A stretch of DNA of 64,000 nucleotides, from NCBI GenBank assembly GCA_006503475.1, contig RSEH01000211.1, positions 21,713 to 85,712 on the forward strand, read 5' to 3'. This document shows, in pieces, positions 7,294 through 18,106 of the stretch. The DNA is from Stentor roeselii (lineage: Eukaryota; Ciliophora; Heterotrichea; Heterotrichida; Stentoridae). The notes beneath the pieces were generated by a model, which made no database searches, had not been told where the DNA came from, and saw only the letters and a program-made list of their open reading frames with translations. Position numbers and translations under genes: made by a program. Position 1 is the first letter of the stretch. Every line of letters starts with the position of its first letter.

Positions 7294-9225
7294 ATGAAAA
7301 AAATGCTATCAAAATTCCTATCACGAATAACCCACCATAAAATAATGCAAGAGGCGATGTCCGAATCCGACCTTCAAAGCTGGTTCACATCAAAGCGAGC
7401 ATCAATAGAAGAGTTACTAAAACACCGTTTTTTCTTCAAGCCATCCTTCGAGATCTACGGTGGAGTAAGTGGTTTATACGACTACGGCCCTCCAGGTTGT
7501 GCATTGAAACGCGAGGTGGAAGACTTATGGCGTCGTCACTTTATCCTCGAAGAAGACATGCTTGAGCTCTCCGGAACAAACCTGACCCCCGAGGTAGTCC
7601 TGGAAGCTTCAGGACACGTGGAAAAATTCTCAGACTTTATGGTGCTAGACACAATAAACGAGCGTTGTTACAGAGCTGACAAATATTTAACTGAATCACT
7701 GAAAAAAATACTCGCCAAGGGCGACACCTCCGAAGACCTCCGAAACGAGTTGTCAAAAGTTCTAAGCATTGTCGACACCCTGGGTGCAAAGGCCCTGAAT
7801 GAAACTTTCCAGAAATACGGAATTCTTTCTGAAGATGGAAACCCGTTATCTTACCCAGAACCTTTCAACTTAATGTTCTCTACTTCAATAGGTCCAAGTG
7901 GCAAACATCGAGGGTTTCTAAGACCTGAAACAGCGCAAGGAATCTTTGTAAATTTCAAGAATTTATACGATTTTAATCGCAATCGCCTGCCATTCGCAGC
8001 TGCTCAGATCGGTTTAGGCTTTAGAAATGAAATCTCACCACGTGATGGGCTTTTGCGTGTGAGAGAGTTCACAATGGCAGAAATCGAGCATTTTGTGAAC
8101 CCTAAAGCGAAGAACCATTCAAAGTTCGCATCAGTCAGAGACCAGGTCCTTCCACTTTACTCTCAAGGACAACAGGAGAAACTTGGGGAAAGTCTTCAGA
8201 TCACTATTGGTGAAGCGGTTCAAAGAGGCATCGTCAATAATGAGACTTTGGGTTATTATATTGTCAGGACTTACTTGTTCCTTGTCAGTTGTGGAGTTAG
8301 AAAAGATGCAATTCGCTTCAGACAACACCTGGCTGATGAAATGGCTCATTATGCTGCTGACTGCTGGGATGCTGAGATTTTAAATAGCTATGGATGGGTC
8401 GAATGTGTCGGAATCGCTGATAGGAGCTGTTATGACTTGTCTCGTCATTCAGAAAAAAGCAAGAAAAATTTACAAGCTGCTGAAAAATATGAACAGCCAC
8501 TCACTGTTGAATTCATTGATATGAAACCGAATAAAGGGGAAATCGCGAAGGTCTATAAACAGAAAACTCAAGAAATCGTCGCTTTTCTTGCAGAGACTTC
8601 GGAAAATGTCAAAAGCGAGATCTGGAAAAAATTTGAAGAATCTAAAGAAGTATTGATTAATGTTACAGGAAATGAATATAAACTTGAAGGGAAAATGATT
8701 GCACCTGTTAATAGCAAGAAAACTATTACACAAGAAGTGTTTTATCCTTCTGTTATTGAACCTTCTTTTGGAATAGGAAGGATTATTTACTCAGTTTTGG
8801 AACATGCTTATCGAGAAAGAGAAAATTTGCAGGAAGCCAGAAGTTTTTTAAAGCTTAATCCAATCATAGCGCCTATCAAATGTTGTCTTTTGCCTTTATC
8901 GAAAAATGACGTGTTTGAAGCACCTGTGAATCAACTGAAGGAAAGTATTAAGAGAAAAGGACTTTCTTGTGAAGTCGATTATTCCAGCTCGACTATTGGA
9001 AAAAGATACGCCAGATGTGATGAGGTCGGAATTCCTTTCGCTGTTACTGTCGACTTTCAGACTCAAAGTGACCAGACTGTTACTTTAAGAGAAGCTGCTG
9101 GAATGACTCAGGTTAGAATTCCGATGAGTGATGTTGCTAAGGTGCTGAGGAAACTTGTTAATGCTAGTTTGACTTGGGAACATGTTTCGAGTAATTATCC
9201 TTCGTTTGCTGCGAATACTAATTAG
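7294..9225 (+). CDS. GARS: Glycyl-tRNA synthetase (class II, eukaryotic type)
   Basis: A 643-residue eukaryotic/archaeal-type GlyRS that charges tRNA-Gly. Seen in order: KRRFF-like start of the catalytic core (HRFFFKPSFEIYGGVSGLYDYGPPGCALK, quoted in parts), ELSGTNLTPEVVLEASGHVEKFSD, RPETAQGIFVNFKNL, motif 2 (GFRNEISPRDGLLRVREF, ~res 242-262), WVECVGIADRSCYDL, motif 3 (EPSFGIGRIIYSVLEHAYRER, ~res 487), and a C-terminal anticodon-binding domain (PIKCCLLPLSKN; DYSSSTIGKRYARCDEVGIPFAVTVD, in parts). No separate N-terminal WHEP domain is evident. The first ATG gives MKKMLSKFLSRITHHK, an amphipathic basic start that could target mitochondria. Internal ATGs at codons 4, 18 and 22 could give a cytosolic form, so one gene may serve both compartments. 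That is inference. Confidence 0.95.
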   Translation: MKKMLSKFLSRITHHKIMQEAMSESDLQSWFTSKRASIEELLKHRFFFKPSFEIYGGVSGLYDYGPPGCALKREVEDLWRRHFILEEDMLELSGTNLTPEVVLEASGHVEKFSDFMVLDTINERCYRADKYLTESLKKILAKGDTSEDLRNELSKVLSIVDTLGAKALNETFQKYGILSEDGNPLSYPEPFNLMFSTSIGPSGKHRGFLRPETAQGIFVNFKNLYDFNRNRLPFAAAQIGLGFRNEISPRDGLLRVREFTMAEIEHFVNPKAKNHSKFASVRDQVLPLYSQGQQEKLGESLQITIGEAVQRGIVNNETLGYYIVRTYLFLVSCGVRKDAIRFRQHLADEMAHYAADCWDAEILNSYGWVECVGIADRSCYDLSRHSEKSKKNLQAAEKYEQPLTVEFIDMKPNKGEIAKVYKQKTQEIVAFLAETSENVKSEIWKKFEESKEVLINVTGNEYKLEGKMIAPVNSKKTITQEVFYPSVIEPSFGIGRIIYSVLEHAYRERENLQEARSFLKLNPIIAPIKCCLLPLSKNDVFEAPVNQLKESIKRKGLSCEVDYSSSTIGKRYARCDEVGIPFAVTVDFQTQSDQTVTLREAAGMTQVRIPMSDVAKVLRKLVNASLTWEHVSSNYPSFAANTN

Positions 9226-9526
9226 ATTAGATAGGTTGTGTTGGAATTGACTTTTTAGAGTGATAGGAAGGTTTAGTTTAGCCATTTCAGGTTAAATAAG
9301 TTAATAATTTTGTTTCAAGTCGATATTGAAGGATTTAACCTTTTTTGAATTAAAGGAAAAAGGTTTATGGATAAAAATTTTGATGGGAATTTAGGCAGGT
9401 TAGAAAATCAGGATTTTTTAGATTATTTATATTTTTAAGGAATTTCAAGAACAGGTTTATTGAATTAGTTGGTTTTTTTTAGTAGTATTTCTTGCATATA
9501 GAAAAATACTTTACTTATTATTTTCC

Positions 9527-9826
9527 ATGGCGGAATCCATTCAGAAACTGTCCCTTGACACTGAGTCTCTTTCAAACAGATTGTCTTATTTATCACCTTC
9601 AGCGAAACGATCTCTAACAGCCAGGTCAACTGACAGAATAAATTTCAACAAGTCAGGATTTTCAAGTCCCAAGTGTGTGAGAGCGACTCATGAAATGCTT
9701 ATGCCTTCATTCAAATCAGACAACCGACGAAACTCTCATCATGATATGTCAAAGTCGATTGTAATCAATAATCGCCGAATCGGAGAAAATCTTTTGCTTG
9801 ATTCTTTTCCTTTAAGTCCAAAGTAA
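9527..9826 (+). CDS. Small Ser-rich protein, unknown
   Basis: A 99-residue ORF starting at ATG in a CCATGGC context: MAESIQKLSLDTESLSNRL. It is rich in Ser, Arg and Asn (LSPSAKRSLTARSTDRINF; SDNRRNSHHDMSKSIV) and looks disordered, with several SP and RRxS-type sites typical of kinase substrates. It ends at TAA. The 301-bp spacer 9226-9526 in front of it is G/T-rich and otherwise featureless. Reality as a gene rests on its intact frame and codon choice; no family recognised. Confidence 0.5.
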   Translation: MAESIQKLSLDTESLSNRLSYLSPSAKRSLTARSTDRINFNKSGFSSPKCVRATHEMLMPSFKSDNRRNSHHDMSKSIVINNRRIGENLLLDSFPLSPK

Positions 9827-10477
9827 CCTCTTTAATGATATAACAATAATATTGGCTTGAACTAGAAATTTGATGTTTGAAGATAGAAAATTTGGAAAAT
9901 AGATGAGGACTCTTCGCACTTGAAAAAGTTTCAATAAAACTGTTTTCGTGAATCGAATTGTTTAAATTCATTAATAGATAAGAAATAGTCAATGATATTG
10001 GAAAGTGTATTATTTGATTAAGTATAAAAGACTTAGATTATTTTGAAATAAGGAAGATTTTTCATGGGATTGAAAAATTAAGATGATGAAGAAGTATTAA
10101 AATAAAAGAAAATCTATGTGTTGATATCGAATTGAAAAGTATATCAGACTAATAAATCTTTGATTTTTCATATTTATAAGAAAAACTTACTATGATGATG
10201 TATAAGGAGTCTTCATTGAGAGGTAATAAAAGGAGTAAAATCAATATAGCATAATATAAATCAATGAATAGAAAAATAACAGATGCATCAGAATCTTTAT
10301 GAATTTATAGTAATCAATAACTAATTATATAAAAGATGCACCAGAATAATTAGTGAGCATCATCAAAGGAATATATAAAAAATAAGCATAATAGAGTTTT
10401 ACTCATCCTTCAACCAACTCCTAAAATTAATCCAATCTATACCTACCCCTAAATAATCCAATAATCCTAAAATTACA
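9827..10477. other. Intergenic AT-rich spacer
   Basis: A 651-bp spacer between convergent genes. Only short chance ORFs are present. The right end (from ~10395) turns abruptly C/A-rich before the coding end of the next minus-strand gene. No RNA gene or repeat seen. Confidence 0.6.
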
Positions 10478-11446
10478 TTAATTATTCTCACTTTTTTTCT
10501 TCAATCTCTCTTCCACAACCCCTTCAATCAAAAAGCTTTCCTTCCTCTCCCTAACAGGCGTAATAGAAAGCGGTGCATATTTGAACCTCTCAACCTTCCT
10601 AAGACTAACCCCAGAATTATTTGAAATCAAAACAGGAGTAACAGCTCGACCAGGTGAACCCTTTTCTCTTTCCTTAACATATTTCAACAATCCCCACTTA
10701 ATAGGAAGTTCTTCCTTCTGCTGTTTATTCTGAGTTCTATTCAAAAACTTAGGAGCCAATGAGATGGCAGAAGAATTTTTCATAATATCCGGCAACTGGG
10801 TGTTATTTTTCTTTGGAGTAATAGACCTTAAACAATGATTCATCCAGCTGTACATATTCGGTCTGAAGCCTCCAACAAGATGAATTTTGCTGTACAAGTT
10901 TATCGAGTGAAACTTCGAAGACTGCAAGATTTGGACCTTCGTCGAATGAACACATCGAGAATACTCGCTTGACAATGTTGAACGAGACAAGCAGTCAACT
11001 ACTTCAAAGACAATATCGTAAAACTCACAGAAGCTCAGACTACTTCGAGACTTAAAGTCAATTTCTGTGTCTTGAGAAAGGTGCACTTCGATCAGTCTTG
11101 GATTCGCCATCGCCTGTTGGAACTGCCTGTAAAAAGATTCCATTACTACTGAGTATATCTGCTTTGATATGCCTCGAAGGTTGCCTGGGTTTAGACTTTC
11201 CCAGAGTTTTAACATTTCGGAGAAAAACATTGAAGAACGTTTTATTTGTTGACGCTTTAGAAGAGATGTGAATGGGTAGTAGTCTAGGACTGATAAGGAT
11301 GGACGGAGGATTTTTAGGTATTTGTCGTCTTCGATTATCTCTTGGCCTGGAATGTAAGAAAAACGGTGGCTTCGCCATTTGTTGCCACAGCGGAAACTGG
11401 AGTAGTCAAGTTTCAGCATTTCGATGTCTTGGTCGAGCTTTTCCAT
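10478..11446 (-). CDS. Unknown protein, 322 residues
   Basis: The frame runs from an ATG at 11446 (MEKLDQDIEMLKLDY) to TAA. The N-terminal two thirds look globular, with alternating hydrophobics and aromatic positions (HRFSYIPGQEIIEDDKYL; FFSEMLKLWESLNPGNLRG; FCEFYDIVFEVVDCLSRS). The last third is basic and probably disordered, with many TP and SP sites (RSITPKKNN; AVTPVLIS; LSITPVRERKES), a common substrate pattern for proline-directed kinases. No domain is recognised. Orientation, A/C-rich coding-strand leader and even codon use support a real gene. Confidence 0.7.
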   Translation of the reverse strand: MEKLDQDIEMLKLDYSSFRCGNKWRSHRFSYIPGQEIIEDDKYLKILRPSLSVLDYYPFTSLLKRQQIKRSSMFFSEMLKLWESLNPGNLRGISKQIYSVVMESFYRQFQQAMANPRLIEVHLSQDTEIDFKSRSSLSFCEFYDIVFEVVDCLSRSTLSSEYSRCVHSTKVQILQSSKFHSINLYSKIHLVGGFRPNMYSWMNHCLRSITPKKNNTQLPDIMKNSSAISLAPKFLNRTQNKQQKEELPIKWGLLKYVKEREKGSPGRAVTPVLISNNSGVSLRKVERFKYAPLSITPVRERKESFLIEGVVEERLKKKSENN

Positions 11447-12392
11447 TAATTATGAGGTTTTTTTGATGTGATTTATGGGTTGGGTTCTTTTGAGATAAAA
11501 TTGGTTAATTTTATGATTGTCATTTTTTTGGTTTGTTGTGAAGAATAATGGATAATTTGGTGAAAAAGTTAATTTGATAATTGAGAACTATTGAAAGGTT
11601 TTATATATTTTTTCTAGCTGGTGATTGAATAAATAATTGATTTTTATTCAGCAGTGATAATTACTGAAAAATATATAAGATGACTTTATAAATATATAAT
11701 CGATTAATATATGCAAGATTACTCATAAACAATTTATGAATACACAAGGAAGTATCAGGTATTTGATTAGATTTTTGATGTATCCTGTTCATATTTTAAT
11801 ACTTGAGCATAGCCTACTCTTTAAGGAACATCCGAATTCAAGTGATTTTTTTATTTATTATTAAATGCCTTAAGAAACGATCCTTAATTTAACAAGCTAC
11901 TATAATTTATTCCGACTATCTCTAATAAAATTATTTTAATTAGTAAATTGATTATTATTCTGATTAATGAGTCGTTATTCTATTCTGTTATATAATTTCT
12001 CATTTCATCTAAATTTCTATTTAATTTATATTTGATGAGAAAGAGTTTAATCATATTAGCATATATCTGATATCATAAGTTTTTTTTTAATATCCAAATA
12101 ATTTTATATCAATTTGGTGCCGAAGATAGTGATAAAACTTGAGCATCACTGAATAGGCCTTTAAAAGTGTTAAAATAAACAATCAACGTAAAATGATACT
12201 TTCGTACAAGAAGTAAAGAAATCAAATTTTTCTATAAAATCTGTGTTAATTTCTCTCTCAAATAAAATAATTAGAAAACTAATAATATTTCTAAAATAAT
12301 CAAATAATTAGACATATAATGATGTCTAATTCCATTTTCATCTATTCATCCTTCGCCATGAATATCCTAATATTTATCAAAATAACCTAAAA
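11447..12392. other. Intergenic AT-rich spacer
   Basis: 946 bp between the 5' end of the unknown gene and the 3' end of the PKG gene. It starts T/G-rich and ends A/C-rich. No ORF with coding character, RNA gene or long repeat was found. Confidence 0.6.
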
Positions 12393-15041
12393 TTAAAACT
12401 CAAAATCCCAATCTTTATCATTTCTATCCTTTTCAAATTGTTTTCGATCATCTTCATATTTCAAAATAAATTTTCCTAAGTCTTTCTGCATTAAAATACT
12501 CGACTTAATCAATCTGCTATAGTCCTCAACATCTGGTTTAAAAGGTGGATGGACATTTTTTTCTATTAAACAGTTAAAACTGATAGAAATAAACCAAACA
12601 TCCTTTTTGATACTTTCTATACTTCCTCTACAAGCAGGTGTATGATTAAGTAACTTTTGAACAAGTTTCACAACATGATTATTTTTCAATGTTTGCGGTA
12701 AAGTAAGTTTCCCATTGATAATCAAATTATAAACTTCCATCGGGTCATTTTCATATTCTCCCCAAGGTACCTTATTGCATAAAATTTCATAAATAATGAC
12801 TCCAAGGCTCCAATAGTCCGCTTCAAGTCCATATCCTAAACCTTTGATGACTTCAGGAGCCATATAATGAGTACTTCCTGCAATTGAATAGGTCCTGCCC
12901 TGAATTACTTTCGCTAATCCAAAGTCAATCAACTTGGGGTACCCGTCTTGATCGATGATGATATTTTCTGGCTTAAGGTCGCGATATGCAACTTTTCTTT
13001 CATGTAGATATTCAAGAATCAAAACAAGACAAGAAACATAAAATCGGGCACTTTCTTCTTCCCATAACTTGAAACGTCGAAGTAAGTCGAAAAAGTCGAT
13101 GCCTTGGACAAGCTCCATCACGAAATAAACTCGATGAGGGTCTTTAAAGGTCTTTACGAGCTTTACGATGAAAGGATGATCGAGCATCAAAAGGATTTTC
13201 TTTTCTTGGATCAGGTATTTTTGGATTTGGTGAGTTGTTATTTTGGACCTTGATACGGTTTTCAATGCGTATAAGTGCTTTGTTTTGGAATTGTATACAG
13301 TGAAGACGTTTCCGTATGTGCCTTTACCTAATCTTCTTAAGATTTTTAAGTCTTTTAAAGATACTGAGTGGTTTTGAAGGTCGATTCTTTTGAGGATCAT
13401 TTCATGTGTTTTTTCTGTGATTAGATCTAAAAAGTCCTGCTTTTTGAGAACCCAACATATACACCCTTTAGATATAACAGTGGCAGTCCTCGTTTCATCA
13501 AAAATCAAAGATCTTTCTCCAAAGTAATCATGTCTAACCATCTCCCTTACAAAGTTATTCCCAACATTAACTACCACCTCTCCCTTTTTTACAATATACA
13601 ACTTTTCTCCCTCTTCAAATCGGTTAAAAATAACTTCATCTCTGCTAAACCTCTCAATTTTCAGTTTTCCAACCAAAGACTCAAGTTTATCCCTTGAAAT
13701 ATTCCTAAAAATATTGATTTTTTCTATAATTTTTAAAACTTTATTCATTTTTACAGTTTTTCTAAACTCTTTCCCAAGAACTTCCTCAATTTTCTGAGCT
13801 GAGATACTCGCAACAACAGTTTCATCAAGTATCATAATTTTTTTTAAATATTTCTTTGAATTATGTTTAAACATATCCTCTTCTCCAATAATTTCAAATT
13901 TCTTCAGTATTTTTTTGTTATATAAAACTTCACCTTTAAGAATAAAAACAACAGAAAATCCTTCTTCTTGATTATTAATGATGAAAATTTCGTTTTTATC
14001 TAGATGTTTGATTTCAACGGCATCAACAATTTTTTCTATTTGATTTTTATAAAGGTTAGAAAAATGTTTACTTTTTTCCATTGAAATTTGTAAACTGTGG
14101 TTGAATAGTAGGTATTCGAAATCAGGTCCAAGTAAACTTGCTATTTCCTTTAAGTTTAGACTAAGAAGGGTTACTTGATTGATTGCGTCTACAGAAGCTG
14201 TGCGAATTGTTTTGTATATTAAGGCTTGTTCTCCGAAGTAATCTCCTGGTCCTAATGTTCTTTGCTGGACTCCATCGACACTCACCAAAACTTGACCTTT
14301 TTTAACGAAATATATCAAACTTCCCTTGTCCTTTTCACGGAGTACCCTTTGTCCAGGCCCGAATTCACGAACAACCAAAGCACTTATCAAAAAATCTTGC
14401 TGATACTCTGAAAGTTTATTAAAAAAATGAAAGTTCATTAAAAATTCCTTACTTTCCTCTAATTTTTCATTTGAAATCAACATAATTGCCTCTTTAAAAT
14501 AATCTCTTTTCAATACCCAAAATTCAGTTTTTTCTAAAGTTTTCATAGTTGAGGTGCTTTTTGAGTTCAAGAAAAGAGCCGATTCACCGAAATGTCCATT
14601 TTTTGAAATTATTGCTTTTTGTTGGTTATTCAGAAGGACTTCAACAGACCCTGACTTGATTATGTAAAAGTGTTGAAAACAATCTCCTTGAGCGTAAATT
14701 ATTTTTTTTCCTTCAAATACGACAGAATTGAATGAATGGGTAAGGTTCGTTAGGTGGGATGGGGTTAAAGAGCTGAAGATGAAATGGGAAGATAGGATTT
14801 TAAAGACCTCAGACTTTTCTTTTTCTGAGATTGGAATTGCTGATTCGATTTCAGCCTGCTCTGATTGAAAATTATTCAGACGAGGGTCAAAAAATGCTGA
14901 CTTCTGCTTGGTTAATCTTCTGTCTGATGAGAATTCTTCGATCATTGTTGCTAGCCTTGAGCTTGAAAACCGCTTGGTTCCTTGTGGTGAGAGCCTGGTC
15001 ATCTCAGGACTTTTCGAAGGTTTCAGCTTTGAACAACCCAT
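12393..15041 (-). CDS. PKG: cGMP-dependent protein kinase with four cyclic-nucleotide-binding domains
   Basis: 882 residues: a Ser/Arg-rich N-terminus, four tandem cNMP-binding domains (~res 65-180, 185-300, 310-430, 435-550) and an AGC kinase (~565-815) with the AGC C-tail. This is the architecture of alveolate PKG. Domain 2 (FGEQALIYKTIRTASV) and domain 4 (FGERSLIFDETRTATV) keep the full phosphate-binding cassette including Arg. Domain 1 keeps FGESAL but has STSTMKT where the Arg should be. Domain 3 (GEEDMFKHNSKKYLKK) is degenerate. Kinase motifs are complete: GKGTYGNV, ALK, YRDLKPEN, DFGLAK, APE. The gatekeeper is Met (FVMEL). The activation loop reads SIAGSTHYMAPE. It begins MGCSKLKPSK, an N-myristoyl/palmitoyl-type start, so membrane attachment is likely. 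Confidence 0.95.
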   Translation of the reverse strand: MGCSKLKPSKSPEMTRLSPQGTKRFSSSRLATMIEEFSSDRRLTKQKSAFFDPRLNNFQSEQAEIESAIPISEKEKSEVFKILSSHFIFSSLTPSHLTNLTHSFNSVVFEGKKIIYAQGDCFQHFYIIKSGSVEVLLNNQQKAIISKNGHFGESALFLNSKSTSTMKTLEKTEFWVLKRDYFKEAIMLISNEKLEESKEFLMNFHFFNKLSEYQQDFLISALVVREFGPGQRVLREKDKGSLIYFVKKGQVLVSVDGVQQRTLGPGDYFGEQALIYKTIRTASVDAINQVTLLSLNLKEIASLLGPDFEYLLFNHSLQISMEKSKHFSNLYKNQIEKIVDAVEIKHLDKNEIFIINNQEEGFSVVFILKGEVLYNKKILKKFEIIGEEDMFKHNSKKYLKKIMILDETVVASISAQKIEEVLGKEFRKTVKMNKVLKIIEKINIFRNISRDKLESLVGKLKIERFSRDEVIFNRFEEGEKLYIVKKGEVVVNVGNNFVREMVRHDYFGERSLIFDETRTATVISKGCICWVLKKQDFLDLITEKTHEMILKRIDLQNHSVSLKDLKILRRLGKGTYGNVFTVYNSKTKHLYALKTVSRSKITTHQIQKYLIQEKKILLMLDHPFIVKLVKTFKDPHRVYFVMELVQGIDFFDLLRRFKLWEEESARFYVSCLVLILEYLHERKVAYRDLKPENIIIDQDGYPKLIDFGLAKVIQGRTYSIAGSTHYMAPEVIKGLGYGLEADYWSLGVIIYEILCNKVPWGEYENDPMEVYNLIINGKLTLPQTLKNNHVVKLVQKLLNHTPACRGSIESIKKDVWFISISFNCLIEKNVHPPFKPDVEDYSRLIKSSILMQKDLGKFILKYEDDRKQFEKDRNDKDWDFEF

Positions 15042-16238
15042 TTTTCTTTATACTATCCTTTTGAAAAAATCATCATGGCTCGTCTAATATTTTACATAAA
15101 AAATACTTTGTTATATTCAAAAATTATTGTAATTAAGTTTCTTTTATACTTAGATAAAATCATGCAATTTTATTCATCTCTATTCAACATTTTCTAATTT
15201 TTTATCTAACCAAATAAAGTTCAAAAGTTCCAAAAAGTTCAAATCCAAAAAATTTTTCACATAGAAAATTATTAAAATAATTCAGATAAGTTCATAGATG
15301 AAATATGAAAATTTTACTATCAAAATCAAGACTCTATGATCATCATAAGCAAACAATTTTTGAATTTTAGAAAAAAAATAAAATAATTTATGAAGATGCA
15401 ATATAACCTGAAAAAAAAGCTTAATTATGGAAACATTTTATTTCTTCATATTACAAAAGAATAAGTGTATTAACTCGATGTATTTCTGGGGAATTGAAAA
15501 ATAAAATAATTTGGAATGCATTTTTATCTGTATTGAATTTCTATAGCATTCTCTAATAAACCTTTCAATAAACTAGGGTTACTTGGAATATTTGGAGTTT
15601 ATTTTACATAATCTAAGTATTTAAGTTTATCTTCAAACAATAGTATGTCTAAGTGATGGTACTGATAAAAAGATCTAAAATTGATATTTAATAATATTGA
15701 AGATAGATTATCAATGTTTTTGACAGAAATAGGATTTATTTGAAAATCTTATAATTGTGAAAGAGAAATTTCGTGATAAATTTTGATTTATTTCGTGTTA
15801 AACAACCAAAGATTATTTAATTTGAAGTAAAAAATAAATTCAAATATTCCCAAATCTATCCATAAATTCTGGAAATTCGTAGAAGCGGTCATAGCAAATG
15901 CACCAAATAACTCTAGTAAACATCAAAAAGACACTCAATAAATTTTCAAAATTAAATAAATTCAAAATACTTCAATCATACTTGTTCAAAAAGACAATAA
16001 TTAATCGAATAAATAAAATCTTGTCTTAAAAATTCCTTAACAATAGTCTTTTAATAAAAACATCTAAAATATAATTAAACTTAATTACCTTAACCATAAA
16101 ATCATTTCTCGACAAATATTGATTATTTAAATCTATTCTAAAAAAACTCAAATTCTTCAAATAAATCCTAAATAAAAATCCAAAATGCCCATCCCACAAA
16201 AACCCCTTGCAAAAAATATCTAACATCCAATAACAATA
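15042..16238. other. Long divergent promoter spacer
   Basis: 1,197 bp between the divergent PKG and CNOT10 genes, one of the longest promoter spacers here. It is very AT-rich. A more GC-balanced island lies at ~15870-15910. The last 200 bp before the CNOT10 ATG are A/C/T with little G. A 66-codon minus-strand frame at 16026-16226 is just the complement of that leader and is not called. Confidence 0.6.
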
Positions 16239-18101
16239 ATGTCTTTTTCACACTTCAAAGAGGGAAACTTCAAAGCAGCAATATCAGAGCTCGAAAAGCA
16301 GATCCCCGAAAAGCCAGAAGAATCAGACAACCTAGAAATAGCTCGTTACTACCAATCCGGTTGCAAAGACACATCCGAATTGCTGTCCAAGCTCGAGTCC
16401 CTAAAGAAAAAACCATTCAAACTCTACAACCAATCAGTCCTTCTTTACTACAAAGAGCAATACGGCACAGCAATCAAGATTCTCGAAGAACTCGTGAAAA
16501 TGCCAGATTTAACCTGTGAATATCTGACTTTCAAAGCAAACATCCTGCTGATAGAGTCATATTTAGCCTTAGACCTTCTCACAGAAGTAAAGCCTTTACT
16601 TTCTAAACTAGAAGAACCAGAGATCTTATCAACGACAAAAGAAATCCCAGCCAATAATTTCTTTGCTTCTCTTATTCTAGGCGCCTGGTCAGAGGAAAAA
16701 TGTGATGAAGATGTTTCGACTAACGAGCTTCTTTTCGTTGCGAATATCTTAAAGTGTCGATTTCACTTAAAACAAGGAGAATCTGAACAGGCCAAGTCTT
16801 GTTTAAACCTCGCTGAAAGCTTCTGGGCTCGAATAAACCTGGAAAATTACGAACCGAATCTAGTGAAACATCTTCAAACTCAGCAGGTTGTTATAAAAAA
16901 CTATCTTTATGCACAGATCGCGTATACCGAGGGAAATATGAACGCGACTTTACAGCAGTTGAATCAAGCCCAAATTGAAGTTTTGCCGTTACTTGGAGAG
17001 AAACAGTCTCATCCTTCTTGCACTCCAAGTCGAGAAAAACTGAGTCATCCGATTTATCATTATAATAATTTGGGATGTGTTCATTTACGACTGGGAAAAC
17101 CAAGACTTTCAAGGTTTTACTTCACGAAAGCTTTAGAAACTCTGAAGCCTCATAATCAAGTTGACACATCGAAGCCTCTTAGTACTGTGACTTATCATTC
17201 TTCGCAGAGAAGAGCTGACTTGCTTTATAACTCTGCTTTAGCACTGCTTAACTCTGGGAAACCGAAACATGCTTTGGATTGTTTGCAGGAAATTTGCCCT
17301 TTAATGCAAAATAAACCCTTGTTTTGGTATAGAATTGCTCAGTGCTATGTCATGATTCATCTTAAAAATCTTTCTACTGGAAGACGTGAGATGATTAGTG
17401 ATGTTTGTCAGAATCAAATTGGAAAAAAATATTATCTTCCGGCGAAGGTCACTTATGCGTTTAAAGAAGAGGAAGATAAGGAAAGTGAAAATCCTTTAGA
17501 ACAGGCTGCTATGTGTTTGAGAAATGCACTTAGCTTGTGTAAGGAGGAAGATATGAAGATTAACTTTTTGTTACTTTTGTGTTATGTTTGTATGAACACT
17601 CAACCGCAATGTGCCCTGTCAGCAGCTCAACAGCTTCTACACATGGAAGTAACAGAAAGCCAAAGATTCATCGCCTCAATGTACGCCTCAGAAGCCCTTT
17701 TAATCCTAGGCAAGCCAAGACAAGCAATCGAGTACGTTTCCCACATTCCAAAAGAGTTAAAATTAAAATGTCACTCAACCCTAAGTCCCTCCGGTGCAGT
17801 TTTCACAGAAGAAGTAAGCAGCAGGTTCGTCCAAAGCATAAACTTAAGTTCAGCACATTTAAACAACGGTAACATTCCACAAGCGCAGCAAGCCTTAAAC
17901 GTAGCTTTGAACTATTTCAACTTAAGCCTGCAACCAAGCAACCAGCCGAGTCTTCCAGTTCCTGCAGCGATTCTCAATATTGCAATTTACATTTCATTGA
18001 AACTAGGAAATCATTCACAAGCTGAACATTTTCTGAGGTCTCGGCAGATCTATCAAGGAATGCAGTACAACAAGATGACTGAACCAAGTTTAAATAGATA
18101 A
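16239..18101 (+). CDS. CNOT10: CCR4-NOT complex subunit 10 homologue (TPR protein)
   Basis: 620 residues made largely of TPR-like helical hairpins. Diagnostic of CNOT10 are the YHYNNLGCVHLRLGKPRLSRFYFTKAL segment (in parts, ~res 273-300), ADLLYNSALALLNSGKPKHALDCL (~330-353), and PLFWYRIAQCYV shortly after. These match the YxNNLGxxHxxxxK...FTKAL / LYNxGxxLL...RLA pattern of the family. In animals CNOT10 pairs with CNOT11 in a module of the deadenylase complex that shortens mRNA poly(A) tails. The start MSFSHFKEGNFKAAISELEKQ is itself a TPR helix, supporting the start. A sharp base-composition switch occurs inside the CDS at ~17595, without any frame break. Confidence 0.88.
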   Translation: MSFSHFKEGNFKAAISELEKQIPEKPEESDNLEIARYYQSGCKDTSELLSKLESLKKKPFKLYNQSVLLYYKEQYGTAIKILEELVKMPDLTCEYLTFKANILLIESYLALDLLTEVKPLLSKLEEPEILSTTKEIPANNFFASLILGAWSEEKCDEDVSTNELLFVANILKCRFHLKQGESEQAKSCLNLAESFWARINLENYEPNLVKHLQTQQVVIKNYLYAQIAYTEGNMNATLQQLNQAQIEVLPLLGEKQSHPSCTPSREKLSHPIYHYNNLGCVHLRLGKPRLSRFYFTKALETLKPHNQVDTSKPLSTVTYHSSQRRADLLYNSALALLNSGKPKHALDCLQEICPLMQNKPLFWYRIAQCYVMIHLKNLSTGRREMISDVCQNQIGKKYYLPAKVTYAFKEEEDKESENPLEQAAMCLRNALSLCKEEDMKINFLLLLCYVCMNTQPQCALSAAQQLLHMEVTESQRFIASMYASEALLILGKPRQAIEYVSHIPKELKLKCHSTLSPSGAVFTEEVSSRFVQSINLSSAHLNNGNIPQAQQALNVALNYFNLSLQPSNQPSLPVPAAILNIAIYISLKLGNHSQAEHFLRSRQIYQGMQYNKMTEPSLNR

Positions 18102-18106
18102 GACTA

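Noticed and set aside
16026-16226. 66-codon minus ORF before CNOT10
   Set aside because: Complement of the A/C-rich leader; no coding evidence.
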